A DNA stretch of 64,000 bases from Raphanus sativus (lineage: Eukaryota > Streptophyta > Magnoliopsida > Brassicales > Brassicaceae). The position numbers and the translations under genes are program-made. The stretch covers positions 29,437,075-29,501,074 of the forward strand of contig NC_079514.1 in the NCBI RefSeq assembly GCF_000801105.2, given 5' to 3'. The notes beneath the pieces are model-generated. The model was not told the DNA's origin and ran no database searches. It worked only from the letters and a program-made list of their open reading frames with translations. How positions within the stretch are numbered: the stretch's first letter is position 1; every line of letters starts with the position of its first letter. Shown here piece by piece: positions 1 to 11,797 of the stretch.

Positions 1-303
1 CCGCATGTAACGTGTGTAACGTTTCTTAAGGTAATGCATTTTGAAACTGATTGTCAACAGCTTATGAGTTTTATCAAGAAAGAAGAAGAGGATTGGCCGG
101 CTCTGGCAGTGGAATTGGATGAAATCAATGCCCTCAAAAGCAACTTCAATATCATCTCTATATTCTATCTATCAAGATCTCTGAACTTCCGTGCGGATGG
201 CCTAGCGAAGGGAGTTCGTTCACGCGATCTTCGGTTTCCTTATGTCAACGGTAGTGCTCCAAGATGGTTAGCCTTTGATGCTAGCCGAATGGATGTAAAC
301 TAA
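1..303 (+). pseudogene. LINE retrotransposon RNase H domain, 3' end (partial)
   Basis: The frame is open from base 1 and stops at 301-303. It reads like the C-terminal RNase H-type domain of plant LINE polyproteins. A TDC motif near residue 17 of the open frame sits where the family has its conserved Asp. An R-x-x-N-x-R-A-D-G-L-A motif follows (about residues 65-75), then a short tail ending in a P-R-W-L-type motif typical of these elements. In an intact element this domain would degrade RNA of the RNA-DNA hybrid during target-primed reverse transcription. The upstream reverse transcriptase would lie outside the window, so it is not known whether the element is full length. No host gene function is suggested. 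Confidence 0.7.
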
Positions 304-515
304 GTGTGTTCTAGTGTTTTTCGATGTAAAAAAAAAATCAAACAAATATAGAAAAAACAATAATAGTATTTTGATATTTTCACCAAATCTTCTAAGATCC
401 CAAAGATTTTCTCTTTTGATAGTGGAAGGATCTTTGCTTAACTTCGTCAAACAAGATACAGTATCACTATTTAATTAGACGAACATGCGTGTGCATGTTA
501 TATATATATATATAT

Positions 516-1185
516 GAGTTATTCTTGGGTTCACCCCCTAGGGTGAATCTCTAGGTTCACCAACCAATAGGATTTAGTTATTTCAAACTTGACATCATTT
601 AAAAAAGGAAACAAAATATTGTCAAATTATATTATATTTTAAAAATAAAAAATAAAATAAAAATAAATAAAATAAAGTAAAAATAAATAAAATAATACTA
701 AAAATGCAAAAAATAAATATTCAAAAAATAAATTAATACCACAAAAAACATTAATCTCTAAATGTTAAACCCTAAATCCTTTAGTAAACCTTTGGATAAA
801 TTATAAAACTTTGATTTAAAAAAACTATTTATAACACAATCAACAAAAAAATATACCCTAAATTCTAATCATAAACCCTAAACCCTTGGGTAAACCCTAA
901 ACCCTTGGGTAAATCCGAAATTCTTGGATAAATCTTAAAATTTAAGATTTATCCAAAAGTCTAAGATTTAATGTTTGTTGGGAGCGTTAAAAATATTTTT
1001 TGAAAATATTTTTATTTAGATTAAAAAGTTTTTTTTATGATTAATATAATTTTTATTTTAAAAGTATAATATAATTCGATAATATTTTGTTTCCTTTTTT
1101 AAAAGATATTGAATCTTAAATGACACAATCCTATTGGTTGGTGAACCTAGAGGTTCACCCTAGGGAGTGAATCCAAGAATAAGTC
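516..1185. mobile_element. MITE copy A with ~55-bp terminal inverted repeats
   Basis: The left end (from GAGTTATTCTTGGGTTCACC) is matched by the inverted right end at about 1,131-1,185 over about 55 bp with few mismatches. The interior is AT-rich with no coding capacity and carries telomere-like AAACCCTAAACCC stretches at about 870-905. It is inserted in a TA repeat, so the target duplication cannot be read. Copies B and C share the same ends, so this is a non-autonomous family whose superfamily I cannot assign. Confidence 0.8.
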
Positions 1186-1197
1186 TATATATATATA

Positions 1198-1867
1198 CAC
1201 TTTTTCTTGGGTTCACCCCCTAGATGAACCTTTAGGTTCACCAACCAATAGAAAGTTGTTATTTTAAATTTAGTATCTTTTAATTAAGGAAACAAAAATA
1301 ACTTGCTAAATTATATTATGCTTTTAAAATAAATAAAAAAGATTAAATAAATAAAAATAACAATAGTTCTCAATAAAGATTATTTTAAAAAATATTTATT
1401 TATAAGATTTGGAGTTTAGTGTTTAAGATTTATAGTTTAGAATTTATCCAAATGTTTAGTGTTTTTCCAAGGGTTAGGGTTTACCCAAGGGTTTAGGGTT
1501 TACCCAAAGGTTTAGGGTTTAGGATTAGATTTTAGGGTTTAGTGTTTTGTTGACAACATGTTTAGTGTTTTTTCCAAAGGTTTATAGTTTACCCAAGGGT
1601 TTAGGTTTTATGATTAGAGTTTAGAGTTTAGTATTAGAGTTTAGGGTTTAGTATTAGAGTTTAGGGTTTAGTGTTTTGTTGACAATATTGTTTTTTTTAA
1701 TTCGTTTTTATATAATATTTTTATTTATTTGTAAATTTTATTTTGAAAAAATAAAATAATTTAATAAATTATTTGTTTCCTTAATTAAAAGATACTGAAT
1801 CTAAAATGACAAGTTTCTATTGGTTGTGAACCTAAAGGTTCACTCTAGGGGGTGAACCCAAGAATAA

Positions 1868-1870
<3 letters not shown>
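1198..1870. mobile_element. MITE copy B, same family as copy A
   Basis: It begins only 12 bp after copy A. The ends (CTTGGGTTCACCCCCTAGA on the left, its complement before 1,870) match the family TIR. The interior carries repeated TTTAGGGTTTA tracts, the complement of the telomere-like stretches in copy A, so the telomere-like block is inverted relative to A. The left end seems to have lost or changed the first bases. It abuts the (AT)n tract on the right. Confidence 0.78.

Positions 1871-1945
<75 letters not shown>
1871..1945. repeat. (AT)n microsatellite
   Basis: About 37 uninterrupted AT units directly follow the right end of MITE copy B. The position suggests the MITE family targets, or is expanded next to, TA repeats. 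Confidence 0.95.
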
Positions 1946-1948
<3 letters not shown>

Positions 1949-4494
1949 TCTAGATATTTTATCATGTAGGGTCTTTAAGATTATACCCCCATTGAAATAG
2001 ACATTCTCACTCGATCTAAATGCCATAAAGAACTGAATGAGATTGTTTTTCCGAATCTCTTGATATCTAACAACATATATGTATCGTCTTAGCGATCAAT
2101 CGACTTAAAGATCTCTGACACACATCTAACAACATATTTGCATCGTCCCAAATGAGCTGAGTCTCACATACGTTTTTCTGAATTTCTTAACATCTAACAA
2201 CATTGCGTAATATAACAGTATAAAATTTGAACCTAACCATTCTTCTTTTTTAATTTCAGGAGATCATGAAACCCGTAGTTTCTCAGACTCGAAACTACAA
2301 CATGTAATATTAGTTTTGTTTCAACAGTCACTCGAACCGAAGATCTCTGGCACAAGAGCTATAATCTTTTCAGTTGAACTAATAACTTCACGTAAATTTT
2401 AATATAAGGGAAATTGGGTTGTATAACCATCAAAAAAAAATTTATTAGGTAACTAGCTAAAAAACGAACTTACTCATCCCCTATATATTATTTATATATC
2501 ATTTAAAAATATGAACCTTAGTTTTATATTAATTTAAAAATGACCCTATCCTATGTGACATTTTTTGTGTATGCTTTCCAAATCCTATTTTAAAGAATTC
2601 TAGAGCATCTTATATAAACTATAGTCTAAAAATTATACTCTCTAGCATTACATTGGTAGCTTATATCTTTCCTTAAATAAAACCTACGAAATTACCTAAT
2701 TTGACTAAAATATATATACGACAATTAATAATTTTAAATAATAAAGATTTGACAACAATTTTTTAAAACGAGTATAAATTACTAAAACTGTTAAAAGTTT
2801 AATTTAAACTTTTGTGATCAAGGTTTAAATTTTTTTCTATATTAGGATACAATAATTTTAAGACCGTATGAATAAATAATTTCATTTTAATAGGTTTACA
2901 TATATATATTTCATATCGTTTAAATTAAACTATACATCATATGAAAATACATGCTAATATTTTGATATTTGCATTGAACATATATTGAAAACTTCATATT
3001 TTAATTTTGAAATCTTCATTGTCTTTTAAATGATTATAAATCATTGAAACTACTAAACATCCCACATTAAAAAAATCATTGGTGTAAAATTTTGTTTCAC
3101 AAATATGCAAATAATCATAAAATCATATGAGTAAAAACCTCATTTAATAAAATAAATATTAAAATTAAGATCTATGTGTAATATCATTTAAATTTAGTTA
3201 TATATCATATACGACAGATAAGAGTGATTGTTTTGATTTATTTATCCTAAAATGATTGAAAAAATAAGAGTGATCGTTTGATTTATACGCTCACACCAAT
3301 TTCTTACATAATAGTAATTGATTTTTTAGTTATTTAATATATATTTTTTTTTAATTTCATAATTTGCAGAAAAAAACAGAAAAGAAGTAGTAAATATAAA
3401 ATATTGCACAATATAATGCGTGCAATTGATATATGGAGTATATAAAACTTTCATAAGTTTCAGTAAAATGAATGTTTGTATTAATTAGAAAGATTGGTGA
3501 ATAAGCGAAGAAGGTAAAAAGATTGGTGAATAAGCGAAGAAGGTATAAGATAATTAAACTTTAAAATCATGCAATTAATTTATCAATATCTAAATTATTC
3601 GAAGGTTGCACTAATAATGTATACTAATATTAATGAAGAAAATAATGTCTTAGTATCAAATGATGATTTGTTTATGTTCTTATAAATAATATTTTGTAAC
3701 TAAAACATTACTAGAAAAATTAATTCGATTGAATTAAACAAATACAAACAAAACCAAATTAAAACGAACCAAACACAAATCAAACTAAATTAAAACTGAA
3801 TCGAACACAATCCAAATCACAATAAAACAAAACACAAATCAAACCAAACTTATTTGAATTGACTTTAGTTAAGCGTCTCTTAGACCTTAATAAAACAAAC
3901 CAAACCTCCCGTAGTTTATTTTTTCTTTTTGAACAAAACTTAAACATGTATTTAAACTGACATGTTTACCCCTAATAAAACTGAGTTATTGCTGACTTGA
4001 CATCATTTGTCAATACTATATATTTTAAATATTTATCATAAAATTCACTGCGCAAGTCGCAGGTCTTGTCCTAGTTAGATAGTCATTTATTAACAAAAAT
4101 ATCAATTTCTTATATTAAGGAGAATCATTTGAAAAAATGTAATTACACATTAACACAAAAATGCTTACGTGTCAGTCTCACATTCATTTAGCAATTAATG
4201 TGTTCACATATTAATTTCTTAATTCTATCACAGACAATTTAATGTGTCCACACACTAATTTTTTTAATTAATTTTTTAGTTTTTGTATATTAATTTTTGT
4301 ATTAGTGAATTCAGTTCTCTACAAAAAGTACTAAATAATATAATTGTTGAATGAAATAAACTACAAAATCATTAAGATTCACATCAACTAAAATATCAGA
4401 TTGAGAATGTTTTTAGAAATTGAAAATTTCGTATTTTGTCGAACTTGGCCATGGTTCGGTTTTTTTCAGCAACATTACAGACTCATATAGACTC
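1946..4494. other. Intergenic AT-rich DNA without a recognised gene
   Basis: I see no protein with a recognisable domain. A 29-bp unit (GATTGGTGAATAAGCGAAGA...) is repeated twice in tandem at about 3,490-3,547. From about 3,715 the sequence becomes the CAAA-rich 3' region of a Helitron that ends at 4,074. The remainder is AT-rich and unassigned. Confidence 0.6.
3715..4074 (+). mobile_element. Helitron 3' region and terminus
   Basis: The end has the usual layout of a short GC-rich hairpin (CTGCGCAAGTCGCAG) followed by CTAG and then host T at 4,075. The 360-bp segment before it is similar, in inverted orientation, to 12,619-12,960. This supports two copies of one family. I could not place the 5' terminus, so only the 3' part is annotated. 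Confidence 0.6.
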
Positions 4495-4690
4495 TTATAA
4501 CCAGGATGGAGGATCGGCATCCATGTAGACCACAAAAGACGGTTGCTTTCTTGCATTGCGAGCTAAGCCGTCCGCCTTTGTATTGAGTGTATGTGATACA
4601 TAGATAATCTCCGAATGTGTAAAACTTCTCTTTAGACTCCTTATGTCTTCTAGATAATTTGCAAAAATAGGTCATTCTTCTGGTTTGGGT
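4495..4690 (-). pseudogene. LINE RNase H domain fragment
   Basis: On the minus strand one frame encodes the end of a LINE RNase H domain: an acidic W/P-type stretch, then L-E-D-I-R-S-L, then S-H-T-L-N-T-K-A-D-G-L-A-R-N, ending P-P-S-W-L and a stop. The Trp expected before Pro at the upstream edge is a TGA stop, so the copy is dead. It is read in a different frame from the longest open frame here, which is why a simple ORF search misses it. It belongs to a different subfamily from the fragment at 1-303. Confidence 0.65.
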
Positions 4691-7427
4691 TTATGCATAC
4701 AAAAGAAACAAATAATAATGATTGGTTATGAATTAAGAAAATTTAGGTGAAAAACATCACACAAAGTTAGATCTTAGTTTAGCAAAATATTGTTTTTCTT
4801 TACAGAATTTCCATATCAAACCAAAAATTAGAAATATAATCAGACTGTAGAAAAAATCAGAAATCAGAAAAGCTTTAAAAAAAATTCGCGAAATTGAATG
4901 AAAACATAATTCATGTATCGCGTGAAGAGATCATATTATTTCCAAAGTAACTCTAACTCATTTCACTCGATTATATTGTAATTTTATTATATTTACCAAA
5001 TATTTTTATAAAAGTACACGTTATTGGTTATATACTACATCTTGCCCAACACTATTGACACCACGCCTAACCATTTTATTGGTATTCTTAAAATGAGGTT
5101 CAATAATTATGTCTGTAAAATAAGCCCAACATATTAGTCTTTCATTTATTTATTTTTCTTTTTATTGGTAGAAGAAAATAATTCTAGATAAAATATTTGG
5201 ATCGAAGAACCGAACCGAACTTGATTTGAAAGTAATACTAAACACAAATTAAAACATATAAAGTACTCAAATGGATCTAAAGATTAATATTCGGATAACT
5301 AGATCCAAATCCAATCCAAACTAAAATATTTTGGATACCAAAAATATTTAAAACAAAATTATATACTTAAATATATTAGTTCTTTTAAATTTTATATCTA
5401 TTAGATATTAATTAATATGAAAATACCTAAAATAATAAAATATGGTCAAAATACTGAAAATATATTATTTTCTCCATTTAAATATTTAAATTAAACTATT
5501 CTATGTAAATTTAAGTATTTAGTCTTATATTATTTAAATTTTTAAAATTTTTACTATTATTTTAGTTTTTGGATTTTGAGGATAAAGTATATTTGGATTT
5601 TTTTTAATTACATAATTAAAAAAGTACCTAAACTCGAACCTGAACTGAACATGCAATGTTTCGATCAAAATTCAAACCACATTCAACCCAAAAATTGTAA
5701 ATATCCGAATCATATTTACATTTCTAACTCTAAAAATCAAAATCTGAAATCCGAATATATCAACTAAATTCGAACAGATATTTGAATGATCATCCCTTGA
5801 AAAAAATATACGACATATCACTTATTATAAATTAAAATAACTAATCTAATTTGGTATTTCACTCCGCATATGGCGAGGATTACTACCCAGTAGGAAGTAT
5901 TAAAATCAAGATAATATCGTTCAATCAATCTGTGGATCCTAATCGTCGTTTAGAAATTAAACAATGTTATGTCAAAGTTTCTATTGACTCCCTTGATTTA
6001 TCTGTCAACTTCCTGATTGTGTTTTTGTCTTCAATAAACTTGCTTCTATTAATTTGCAGAAATCCTATTTTCTAAAGTCGGAAATTAAATTTTCTTATGT
6101 AAAATCATGTACTAGTCATTTGATTTGGTTAACCATTAAACTAAATAATTTATTTTTAATTAAAATAACGTAAAGGAGCTTTTACAGAAAAAAAACATTT
6201 CTTTTAAATCATCTTTTCACCACATAAGTTATTCAATTATAACCCAAAAGTTGACTATCAATCTAAATAACCCATAACGCACAAATATACCTACAAGTTG
6301 CAATTTGTTTGTTGTTTTGAATCATTTTCAAGGGTTACTTCTACCACATTATATCAATTAAAAACTAAGATAAAGAAGCAAGAATCAACCTTAGTCACTA
6401 TAAGTGCAATGGCCGCCACCAAACTTAACCAACAAAATAAAAGATGAACTCTCTTTCCCCCATCCCTAATCATTCTTTTGTCTTTTGTTTTATTTAAACT
6501 AAAATTTCCTAACCGCTAGACTATAAAGCCACGGTGTCCTAATCATTCTTTTTGTTTCTTTGGTTATTATATTTGTTGTTTATGTTTGTTTATTATTTTA
6601 AGGCTTATCTAGATTAAACCCATCTCAGTATAACATTATGACTTTTATTAATATTCAAATCAAACTTTCACTTTTTAAGCAAATAAAGGTGATCGATGGA
6701 CAATTGCTTTTGGCCATATGCCAGAAAGTTATTGATACAATCTGCAGTCAGAAAGAACATAATATGACCTTACACAAAGACAACAGTCGCAGCCTTTTGT
6801 GTCTCTCTTTCTGTGTATAATTTATTACTAAAATTTATATTGGTCTTTATAGCCTTAGCCTAATAAAGATTACTATTTTTCAACGACAAATAGAGAAAAA
6901 TAACATTTTCTATTTTTTCTGTGAAGTTAAAAATTGCTATTTTAAAAGAATGCATGAAACTTATGCTATTATAGAATTTCTCTATTTTTAAATACAAATA
7001 GTAATATTGGAAATGGTTTTAGTCAGCTATATTTCTGCATACTGATTTTTTTAATGCTGGAATTATTAAACTTATGTTAACCGTATTAATTCTACAGTAA
7101 ATAATTTTAAAATGTTTACTAAAAATAATTTACTTTTAGAGTTCTGAGAAACAAATGTTATATTCTGAAAACAGTGAGGAAAAAAACAAATTTGCAGTTC
7201 ATAGTTAATTTTTGTCAACATATTTGGGTAATGTCACTTGTAAAACGCATAAAACACAAAAGAACAAGTAAATTTGAGGAAAAAGATTAACATAATTTTC
7301 TCTCGTACTCGTACGATGTTTATTCAAATAAAAATCCCTCATGTTACTCAAAAGTTACCAACCCCCAAAATATATGTTCCCCAAGTGTACGATCAAAGCA
7401 TTTCAATGACTTTTAATCTTGAAACCT
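4691..7427. other. Intergenic AT-rich DNA downstream of CYP735A
   Basis: Short open frames here are AT-rich and show no domain. No RNA gene, clear TIR pair or Helitron end was found. The last few hundred bases will include the 3' UTR of the P450 gene (minus strand). Confidence 0.55.
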
Positions 7428-10400
7428 TCATGAATCCAGTGGCTTCAATATCACTTGAACTCCATACTTAGGTTTTATAGTAAGCACAACTATTGGCGCA
7501 TGTCTATAGTTATTTGATATTGCGAAGTTAAACTTTGAAATTAGCGTCGCTAATATTATTTTTGCTTCCATCATCGCAAATGATTGTCCTATGCAGTTTC
7601 GAGGACCAGCTGCAAATGGGATGAAGTGGCGGCCAGGCGCAAATGGTTTGCCTCCAAAGCGTTCAGGGTTGAATTCATTTGCGTCTTTACCCCATAATTC
7701 TTCGCTGTGATGGATTGCGAGGACCGGTATCCATATTGATAAACCTTTGGGAATTGTTAGATCACCTAGTTTTATATCTTCAAATGCCATCCTTGGTAGA
7801 AGAGTAGCTGGAGGGTAAAGTCTTAATGACTCGTTTATCACTTTGTTTAACTGTTAAAAGAGAAGAAAATGACAAAATATTAGCAGAATATTCTATTAAT
7901 TTCTATAAGAATCATATCTTGTGATCATGCGAAGTGCTTCTTGACTCTTTCTCAAACATCTTTTAGTTTGAGAATTGACTTTTCCTTTAGAAAGAAAAGA
8001 GTATCAATGAAGCTGTCAAAATCTAATCATTAGTTATTACAGGTTTTAGATAGATTTGTTGTATAATATTTTATGCAAAGCATGTCATAGTGCTAATTAT
8101 AAAACTACTGAAATGTACATTTAACCATTTATTTATTCCTGTAAAAAATCTGTGTACCAGTCTCTCTATCTTAACGAATTTCAAATCTTGCTTTATTTAA
8201 TGTTAATAATATCTAGTTATTATAACTACTTCTAAGAAGTACGATCTTAAGTAAACTTAGTTATAAACATGTAACCATTGATCCCAAAATAAATATACCA
8301 TCAGAATCAACAAACCTTAACAAAAAAAGCCTAGACATTCTATTGTTTGAGTTTTGGCTTTACTATTAAAGATAATAAGCATGAAGACAATAGTCAATAG
8401 TGTTATGTGTGTCGACTAGATGACTATGTTATAAGCTTAGTTATGGAAGAGGCACTACGAAGTTAGTGGCATTGCCTACTACTGTGTTGAATGTTAATAC
8501 CCCACACGCACCCATTCATCATAAAGCTAATTCTATACTACTTCAAATATAATAATTAGTTGAAATAAGATATCGTTTTATAATCTATCATTTGGTGCAA
8601 ACAACAAATATCATCTTTATATATATATATATATGAGTTAGTGGCCTTCGAGTCCTCAAAATCTAATTAAAAAATCTTGATAGTGGTCAGTAGAAACTAA
8701 TTTACTAAAACTTAACGTTCTATTTTTGAATAGGAAATATCGCTTTACAAAATTTGTTTTGGATCAATTTAATCGTTTATGCATTAGTGTTTTCCTTCTA
8801 TTGGCGCTACTAGGAACTAGAACTCGTGAATGGTAACAAAAATAATCGAGACCGGGGGATAACTAGTATGTCACATTCGATGCTAGCTACCATTCAAACC
8901 TAGATATAACTTATATGTGTCGACTCGATAAATCTAAACGAAAGTCTAAAACTTTGTAAGAGAGGATTTTAGAAGTTATGAGTTGTATACAATGTGTCTA
9001 ACAATGAACGTACGTACCGAGGTAAGCTTGGATAGTTGATCAACCGAGGGAAGACCGTCGCAGCCACATACATCTCTAATCTCGTCACGAACGTTTTCTT
9101 GCCATCTGGGGTTATCGGCGAGGAGCATCATTGTCCATGTGAGAAGGAGTGCGGTAGTTTCGTGACCAGCAAAGAAGAATGTCTTGCATTCATCCATTAT
9201 CAACTGAAGATTATTGTTATCATTATTGTTGTTCTTGTGACTATCCATTTCATTCAAAAGAAGGCCAAGAAGGTCATCACCGTGACTACTGCTTCGACCC
9301 ATCTCAGCGCAGTCTCGCCTGCTTTGTATGATCTCTATCAACAAACGTTCCACTTCTTTTTTCAGAGACTTTATTTCTCTGTTGTATTTGCTCGGAAGAA
9401 ACCTAGGTAGATACAAACATTGCGTGATAAGTCAACGTTTAACTGTACTTAAGCTAAGTAAAGCAATAGTCATTTGAGAACGTGACACTATGCTTGTGCT
9501 AGACAGAGAAAAACATATTGCTTGAAAACCGGCACACACCAAACACACACTAATTTTTGAAATCTATAAACACCGTATGCTACAGTAGATGAGGCGGAAT
9601 ACAAAAAAATTATTAGCAGCAACTTTTCTTTTGAAAAAAAATTTACCATATATATACGTGTGCATATATATATATATATACTAAAAGATAATCTATGCAG
9701 CTATAAGATAATAAAAATATTTTGTTTATTTATAAAATATCTTTTTAATTAAATAATTTCTTCAATCATTTCCAAAGACAATTGTACCATTTTGTAATAT
9801 AATTCTTTTACTTATTTTAATGGTATATACGTTTTGGTAATAATAATAAATTAATAGTATAACGCTTGCTGTTCACTTTCAAAATCTAGACATTTTTATC
9901 ACTCGTTAAGGAAGAAAACTCACCGGCTACCGGGAAAACAGAGGTGGCGGGTGGCTTGAGCGCAACGGCGTTGGAGGACGGTGAGGTGGTTGAAAAGCTC
10001 TTTGCCTTTCTCAAAGCTACTACCGAACTCCGTCCTCGATATAATATCCGCCGTGAGCTGGTGCATCTCCTCCCCTATCTCCACCTCACCTCCTCCTTCC
10101 TCAATTTCTTTCCTCAGCCTCTCCACTAGCCTACTCGTACACTCCACCATGTGTCTTGCGTAGCCCTGCATATATCACAAGGGTGTTTCAGTCATTTAAC
10201 GCTATGTTACATTTGCATGAGGTTTAATTTGTTAGGTGCCTTGAGCCTGTCCCCGTTAAATGCCGGTGCAGCAAGGTGGCGTTGGTGGTGCCAATCCTGG
10301 CCATTAGCCATAAGGAGACCACGACCAATAAAATTTTTTGTCCCTTGTTGCTGTAGCCACGATCTTCCACTTACACTGTTATGCTTCATCAGCAACTCTT

Positions 10401-11699
10401 TTATCAATTCTGTTTCCGTTATGCAAAGCCGAGGATCCGTCCCGTTCCACACTATAAATCTTTTCCCTGGTTCACCAAAACAATGTACAAGAACATTACA
10501 ACAAAACAACGTATCAGCGATTAATAAAGAACAAAAATACTAAAGGATATTTCTGTCATTTTCATATAGCAAATATACAGTAGAACCTCTATAAATTAAT
10601 AATGTTGGGACTTTAAAATTTTATTAATTTATAGAAATATTAATTTACAAAAGTTTTCTTTTTTAGATTTTTTCTACTGTTGGTTATAAAATAAGAAAAT
10701 ATTTGATTTTACCATATATACATTATTAATTTCTTTTAAAATAATGACTTTCATATTTTTTTATTATCTTATTTGGTGTATATTTTTATGTTTCATAGAA
10801 TTTTTATGTGATTTTCGATATAATTTTACTAAATATTATCAAAATATATTGAAATATTAAGAAAAGTTGATGTATTTTAATTGTAAATATAAAACCAACA
10901 ATATAATGTTTATTTGTACTTATATAATATATATATATATATTAATAGATTATTAATTTATGATTTTAATGGGACTATATATTTACATGGGAGTTTTAAA
11001 AATATTATTATCTTATTATTTTATCGATTTGTATCATATTTTACACTGGCCCAAATTGGGACCGACGAAATTTATTAATTTATAGAGATTATTAATTTAT
11101 CGAGTATTAATTTATAGAGGTTCTACTGTATTTCAGTTTTTATCTAAGAACAACTTTGTAACAACCAGTGGCGGACCGAGGAAAATTTATTACCGGTGTC
11201 AAAACATAAAATTCATTGTCAAGAACAAAAACAAATGGGTTCAAGCTTAATAAATCTATAAGCTATAAGGAAAAACTAAAAATTTATGGGGTGTCAATTG
11301 AACCCCCTAAGTTGCATGTAGGTAACAACACCTATGTTTATTCGGTCAAAAAATAAAACAAAATATATGCTTTTACCACACAACTGAAAAACAATTTTTG
11401 TTAACATTCTAGGACATACCGTATTGTTTGGACCAGGTGACGTAATGCGGAAGAAGGCGGCCTACGATGTCATGGTGAATAGAATCACAATCCTTAGAAA
11501 CGGATTGCGATACCATAGCCGAGATTTCAAGGATGTTTCCGGTTAGTAGACGTGGTTTAGGACCGGTTACCCCTTGACCTGCCATGATCTTCTTGATTCG
11601 CCTAGGTGTTAGCCAGTAGCATGATAGGGTGTCGTATAGAACTCTCAGTATTAAGGTCATGAATATCACGAGGAGAGATTTTAATAGTGTAAGCAACAT
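7428..11699 (-). CDS. CYP735A1: Cytokinin trans-hydroxylase, cytochrome P450 CYP735A1-like
   Basis: Five exons (minus strand): 11699-11420, 10466-10240, 10165-9924, 9402-9018, 7850-7428. Together they give 518 residues, the usual CYP735A length. The product is an ER-anchored monooxygenase that hydroxylates isopentenyladenine nucleotides to trans-zeatin types. Visible marks are an N-terminal hydrophobic anchor (residues 1-22), the oxygen-binding A-G-H-E-T-T motif at 328-333, the E385-x-x-R388 pair, and the heme loop F-A-A-G-P-R-N-C-I-G with Cys464. Frame and residues fit Arabidopsis CYP735A closely, as I recall it. I chose CYP735A1 over CYP735A2 because of the neighbours (ALG6, RAD23D). Intron 2 has a GC donor. 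Introns 1 (953 bp) and 4 (1,167 bp) are enlarged, intron 1 by transposons. No frameshift or stop is seen, so the gene looks intact. Confidence 0.93.
10166..10239 (-). other. CYP735A intron 2 with a non-canonical GC donor
   Basis: The conserved protein junction (…R-L-K / G-Y-A-R-H-M…) forces the exon to end at AAG (10240), followed by GCACCT. The acceptor is TATGCAG. The first downstream GT (about 10,213) would shift the frame and add about 10 foreign residues. A 74-bp GC-AG intron is therefore the best reading. Confidence 0.75.
10578..11128. mobile_element. Emigrant-like MITE in CYP735A intron 1
   Basis: The termini CAGTAGAACCTCTATAAATT and its inverted copy at 11,105-11,128 match the Emigrant (pogo/mariner-type) end as I know it. 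The element is flanked on both sides by TA (10,576-10,577 and 11,129-11,130), the expected target duplication. The 551-bp interior is AT-rich and non-coding. Confidence 0.88.
11165..11335. repeat. Second repeat fragment in CYP735A intron 1
   Basis: It begins CAGTGGCGGACCGAGG and contains a GGGTGTCAATTGAACCCCCT segment, a combination common at degraded plant transposon ends. A similar start (CAGTGGTGGACGTAGAG) occurs at about 18,054. The family was not identified. Confidence 0.35.
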
Positions 11700-11790
11700 T
11701 TTTTGGTTTTCTTTTTATTTTTATTTCTTCAGAGATTCGAAGAGAAAAAGATCTTAAGATGACTGAGAATTAGAGGGGGGGAGATGGTGT

Positions 11791-11797
11791 ATTTATA
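11791..11797 (-). promoter_or_regulatory. Probable TATA box of CYP735A
   Basis: The minus strand reads ATTATAAATACACC here, about 92 bp before the ATG, the usual distance for a plant TATA box with a short 5' UTR. The segment between is GA/CT-rich. Confidence 0.5.

Noticed and set aside
870..905. True telomere or chromosome end
   Set aside because: The tracts are short, degenerate and lie inside MITE copies.
1832..2026. Ile-Tyr repeat frame on the minus strand
   Set aside because: Translation of the (AT)n microsatellite.
9036..9410. 124-residue plus-strand frame
   Set aside because: It is antisense to exon 4 of CYP735A, which carries clear P450 motifs.
10207..10239. Alternative GT donor for CYP735A exon 2 near 10,213
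   Set aside because: It would shift the frame of the conserved G-Y-A-R-H-M segment of exon 3.
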